Origin: Thiotrichaceae bacterium
GTDB lineage: Bacteria > Pseudomonadota > Gammaproteobacteria > Thiotrichales > Thiotrichaceae
Direction: 5' to 3'
Length of the DNA: 9,115 nt
Assembly (NCBI GenBank): GCA_015494435.1
Contig: WGBH01000018.1
Location: 1 to 9,115 of the forward strand
Under the pieces are notes generated by a model. The model did not search any database. It saw nothing but the letters and a program-made list of their open reading frames with translations, and was not told the DNA's origin. Positions within the stretch are counted from its first letter, which is position 1, and each line of letters opens with the position of its first letter. Shown piece by piece: positions 8,801 through 9,115 of this stretch. The position numbers and the translations under genes were made by a program.

Positions 8801-8873
8801 TACAAGCTGAAACAGAAAGTAGCAAAAAAGAAAAAAGCAAAATCGCCAAAGAGCGTGAAAGGTTTAACATCAT
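2886..8873 (-). CDS. bacterial alpha-2-macroglobulin lipoprotein, YfhM type, with C-terminal SH3-like domain
   Basis: Predicted periplasmic protease trap: cleavage of a bait segment triggers a conformational change and covalent capture through a thioester. At 1995 residues it is longer than E. coli YfhM (1653). Residues 1-23 are a signal peptide ending in lipobox VSAC, with Cys24 the lipidation site, then a Ser/Glu/Lys-rich tether to about 60. Macroglobulin-like domains follow; the MG2 signature AERGVWRPGD is at 671-680. A bait-region domain spans about 1035-1175 (VVDEGLL around Asp1168), a likely bait segment about 1175-1235, and the A2M core begins near 1235 (PPYLGAVRVMLVAANKGAYG). The thioester motif is CLEQ at 1449-1452, inside an alpha-helical domain of about 1430-1720, followed by an MG10-like domain to about 1900. 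A Lys/Glu-rich linker (1902-1926) leads to an SH3-like domain (about 1927-1988: ASLYSSP, WYFIRFIG, DKWIKA). The six cysteines I count are Cys24, the probable pairs 492/545 and 998/1005, and Cys1449. The ATG at 8873 has AGGA seven bases upstream. The family's usual partner pbpC is not downstream. I leave the symbol blank because of the extra domain. Confidence 0.93.
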   Translation of the reverse strand: MMLNLSRSLAILLFSFLLLSVSACNKTEKQTSVEKKEAISSSTSQETGSESSVTEVADGHLAIKKDQANFSWFKLSGWHTRGAISRNSPIRIVFNRDIATDDQVGKDASRVMKVFPKITGKPIFESKTEIVWLPSKALVPATKYNVSIKANGLKDVPVSAKDYQFSFRVVPMEYEIKIDPLSISVGALVNNTEKSKVKTMTLSGELLVSDRVLPDNVRKVLKATYQNKPVKIEWQHSDNGKQHRFYIKGLVRETFASDVKLSWNGDALGVKTKGGKEITLPALNDFKIIDLRVMYAAGDNPFVQINFSDELESSQNLKGLIQLKGKKYTIRAEGNMIKLYPRENLNGKYKIIINKGLKGAAGGVLSKITTKEVTFDAQKPQLRFVGTGSILPNNSTLEVPFEAVGINGIKVSAFEIFPNKMGQFLQINSLSGEDETGRVGRFLWQKNISLSSADPNKWNRYSFDVTELMKAHFGGLIRLNLEIKRRHSTYACDNNKIKAVETRETRLSNTEDYNVKQPSGWDGISDYAEDVDDYDYDWQQRNNPCTDSYFVYHKEKTRASHNFIISNIGLLAKQDADNNIHIVSTDLKTSKPLSGVKLEISNYQGQLLAKGKSDAKGFATLPLKATPFLLKAVKGTDTNYLKLNAKTTLSVSQFNTGGITVKNGIKGMIYAERGVWRPGDNIYLTFVLEDKENKIPATHPVRMTLTNPRGRVVKTEISSDSVGGLYSFKFKTDEKAETGKWLATAFLGGSRFSKSLLIETIRPNRLKVELDFGTDVLHGYRSLPPGTLSSQWLHGATAENLKADISVRFRAKKTQFDSYSDFNFDDPVRRLESVDEQLLKGRLNSAGKLRFTKFLTPKKKAAGKLRAIFTSRVFEQSGVFSINRTALDYHPYKEYVGIKLPKGDQARNMLLTDQKHTVEIASVNADGKPVSMKKVQMTLYKIDWKWWWDKSAESLAEYDDSKHHNKLSQSIISTKNGHGAWQFEIKYPQWGRYLVRGCDLEGGHCTGKTVYVDWPGWAGRAQEEGSGSASRLNIFADKPAYVVGDTATIKLPKTSKGRALLSIETGSQILKQEWIKFTGERSKFELPITAEMSPNAYVHITLLQPHESKNNDRPLRLYGIIPLQVSDPKTYLKPLLEVAEEWKPDSKQSIKVSEETGKAMNYTLAVVDEGLLGLTSFKTPNLHRHFYRKEALGIKTWDLYDQVVGAYSGNLNKMIAIGGSDAGNIDNDSDKKRRFPPIVKVLGPFHLAAGKSATHEVTLPPYLGAVRVMLVAANKGAYGNAKQSVFVRQPLIMLASMPRVLGANEEVSVPLTLFVTKEGIKDVKLEIMTDDFFEVIGDKTRVIHFDKLGEKLGILRLKTKNKSGKAHLKFIASSGEHKTMSELYINIRQANQPTSRVTTHIIEPDKNWVQQITPHGIEGSNQTLLELSSVPSLSMEKHLDYLVRYPHGCLEQTTSSVFPQLYLSNVMSLSKEKQQKIEHHIKKAIDRLRGFQLATGDFSYWPNGNDSNEWASIYAGHFLIEAQKLGYLLPAELLTDWLTYQADAAQRWLAGSNTYAQTQAYRLYVLALAGKPQMGAMNRLRESGKMSQKARWMLASAYQVAGQAEAANSLTQGLIADSNQKNSNTPETFSSKLGDLGLQLSNLVALNKKQEANRFVEKIATELNRDGFQSTQGIAWALMGVSRYLSGDTSHFSASYSLNGEPAKEINSQTPFIQTTLNNLKKKGAKLELHNRSGSKLFASIISRGLPRAGQEQSLSKGLKLKISYINIADLSELDLKDNPDIVQGTDIAISVDISNTSNAKLDNIALTLPVAAGWEINNAHYALKTDKGNQDKTINQFDYQDVRDDRIYTYFGLKAKENKTFRILINASYAGRYYLPAISASAMYNGNMQAREKGQWINIIKTKPSAEKEADKEKGKLKESEKKAGKVIVKKASLYSSPKEKAITKLYLIENDKFTILKQKTVKGIDWYFIRFIGVKIVDKWIKAVNTKVIKEEQ

Positions 8874-8982
8874 CAGGTTTCCTAAAAGGTTTTCTTTATA
8901 AAAATATTGTTTTGAGCCATGTCATTATTCTAGTTAATAACATAGCAGTAAAACGGAAAGAACGTTGTTGTTTTTTTTATAA

Positions 8983-9010
8983 CATATAGTTTTTCAAATA
9001 AATAATTCAA
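8983..9010 (-). promoter_or_regulatory. candidate sigma-70 promoter for the alpha-2-macroglobulin gene
   Basis: Read on the minus strand, TTGAAT (9005-9010) and TATATG (8983-8988) are separated by 16 bases and each match the sigma-70 consensus at four to five positions. A start near 8976 would give a leader of about 100 bases before the ATG at 8873. An alternative -10, TAGAAT, lies at 8927-8932 but has no properly spaced -35. The interval 8874-9115 is very AT-rich, includes an 8-base T-run near 8972-8979, and shows only a weak 6-bp hairpin (CTATGG 9035-9040 with CCATAG 9060-9065). I see no gene in it. Confidence 0.3.
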
Positions 9011-9115
9011 TGATTCGCCCAAGCCTAAGCGCTCCTATGGAAACTCAATCAACGAACATCCATAGCTAAAATGTAAAAAAGTCATCAACAACAAAAATGG
9101 CATATTATTTCCAAA

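Noticed and set aside
8780..8989. Plus-strand open frame of 69 codons crossing the start of the alpha-2-macroglobulin gene
   Set aside because: It is antisense to the signal peptide and leader. The lysine-rich product simply reflects A-rich DNA.
9098..9115. ATG near the right edge that could begin a plus-strand gene
   Set aside because: Only six codons are visible and there is no ribosome site upstream, so it cannot be supported.

Overview
The window reads as chromosomal DNA of an AT-rich gammaproteobacterium. UvrD matches the enterobacterial protein along its whole length, including the MDVS start and the C-terminal Tudor-like domain, and the other large gene is a YfhM-type lipoprotein alpha-2-macroglobulin. 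A low-GC sulfur-oxidiser-like lineage (Thiotrichales or Beggiatoa type) would fit, but that is a guess; nothing here fixes the genus.

Layout. Positions 1-249 hold no protein gene but are dense in secondary structure. The best candidate is an 88-nt fold (67-154) with an 11-bp closing stem, two inner hairpins and complementary loops, preceded by an extended -10 promoter-like sequence. Two simple hairpins follow at the 3' end of uvrD. Positions 250-2448 (minus) encode UvrD. Positions 2449-2885 hold a decayed segment on the plus strand: two palindromes, then about 80 codons matching only the C-terminus of a 3-hydroxyisobutyrate dehydrogenase / GarR-family reductase. Positions 2886-8873 (minus) encode a 1995-residue alpha-2-macroglobulin lipoprotein with an intact CLEQ thioester and an apparent C-terminal bacterial SH3 domain. 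Positions 8874-9115 are its upstream region.

How the parts relate. The two intact genes have the same orientation but unrelated jobs: DNA repair in the cytoplasm, and protease trapping or envelope defence in the periplasm. They are separated by 437 bp that include the antisense oxidoreductase remnant, and I see no operon logic. The peptidoglycan synthase gene pbpC, the usual downstream partner of yfhM-type genes, is absent from that position. The main points for follow-up are the structured RNA candidate at the left edge and the SH3 fusion. There is no CRISPR array, tRNA, rRNA, intact transposase or recognisable defence cassette.
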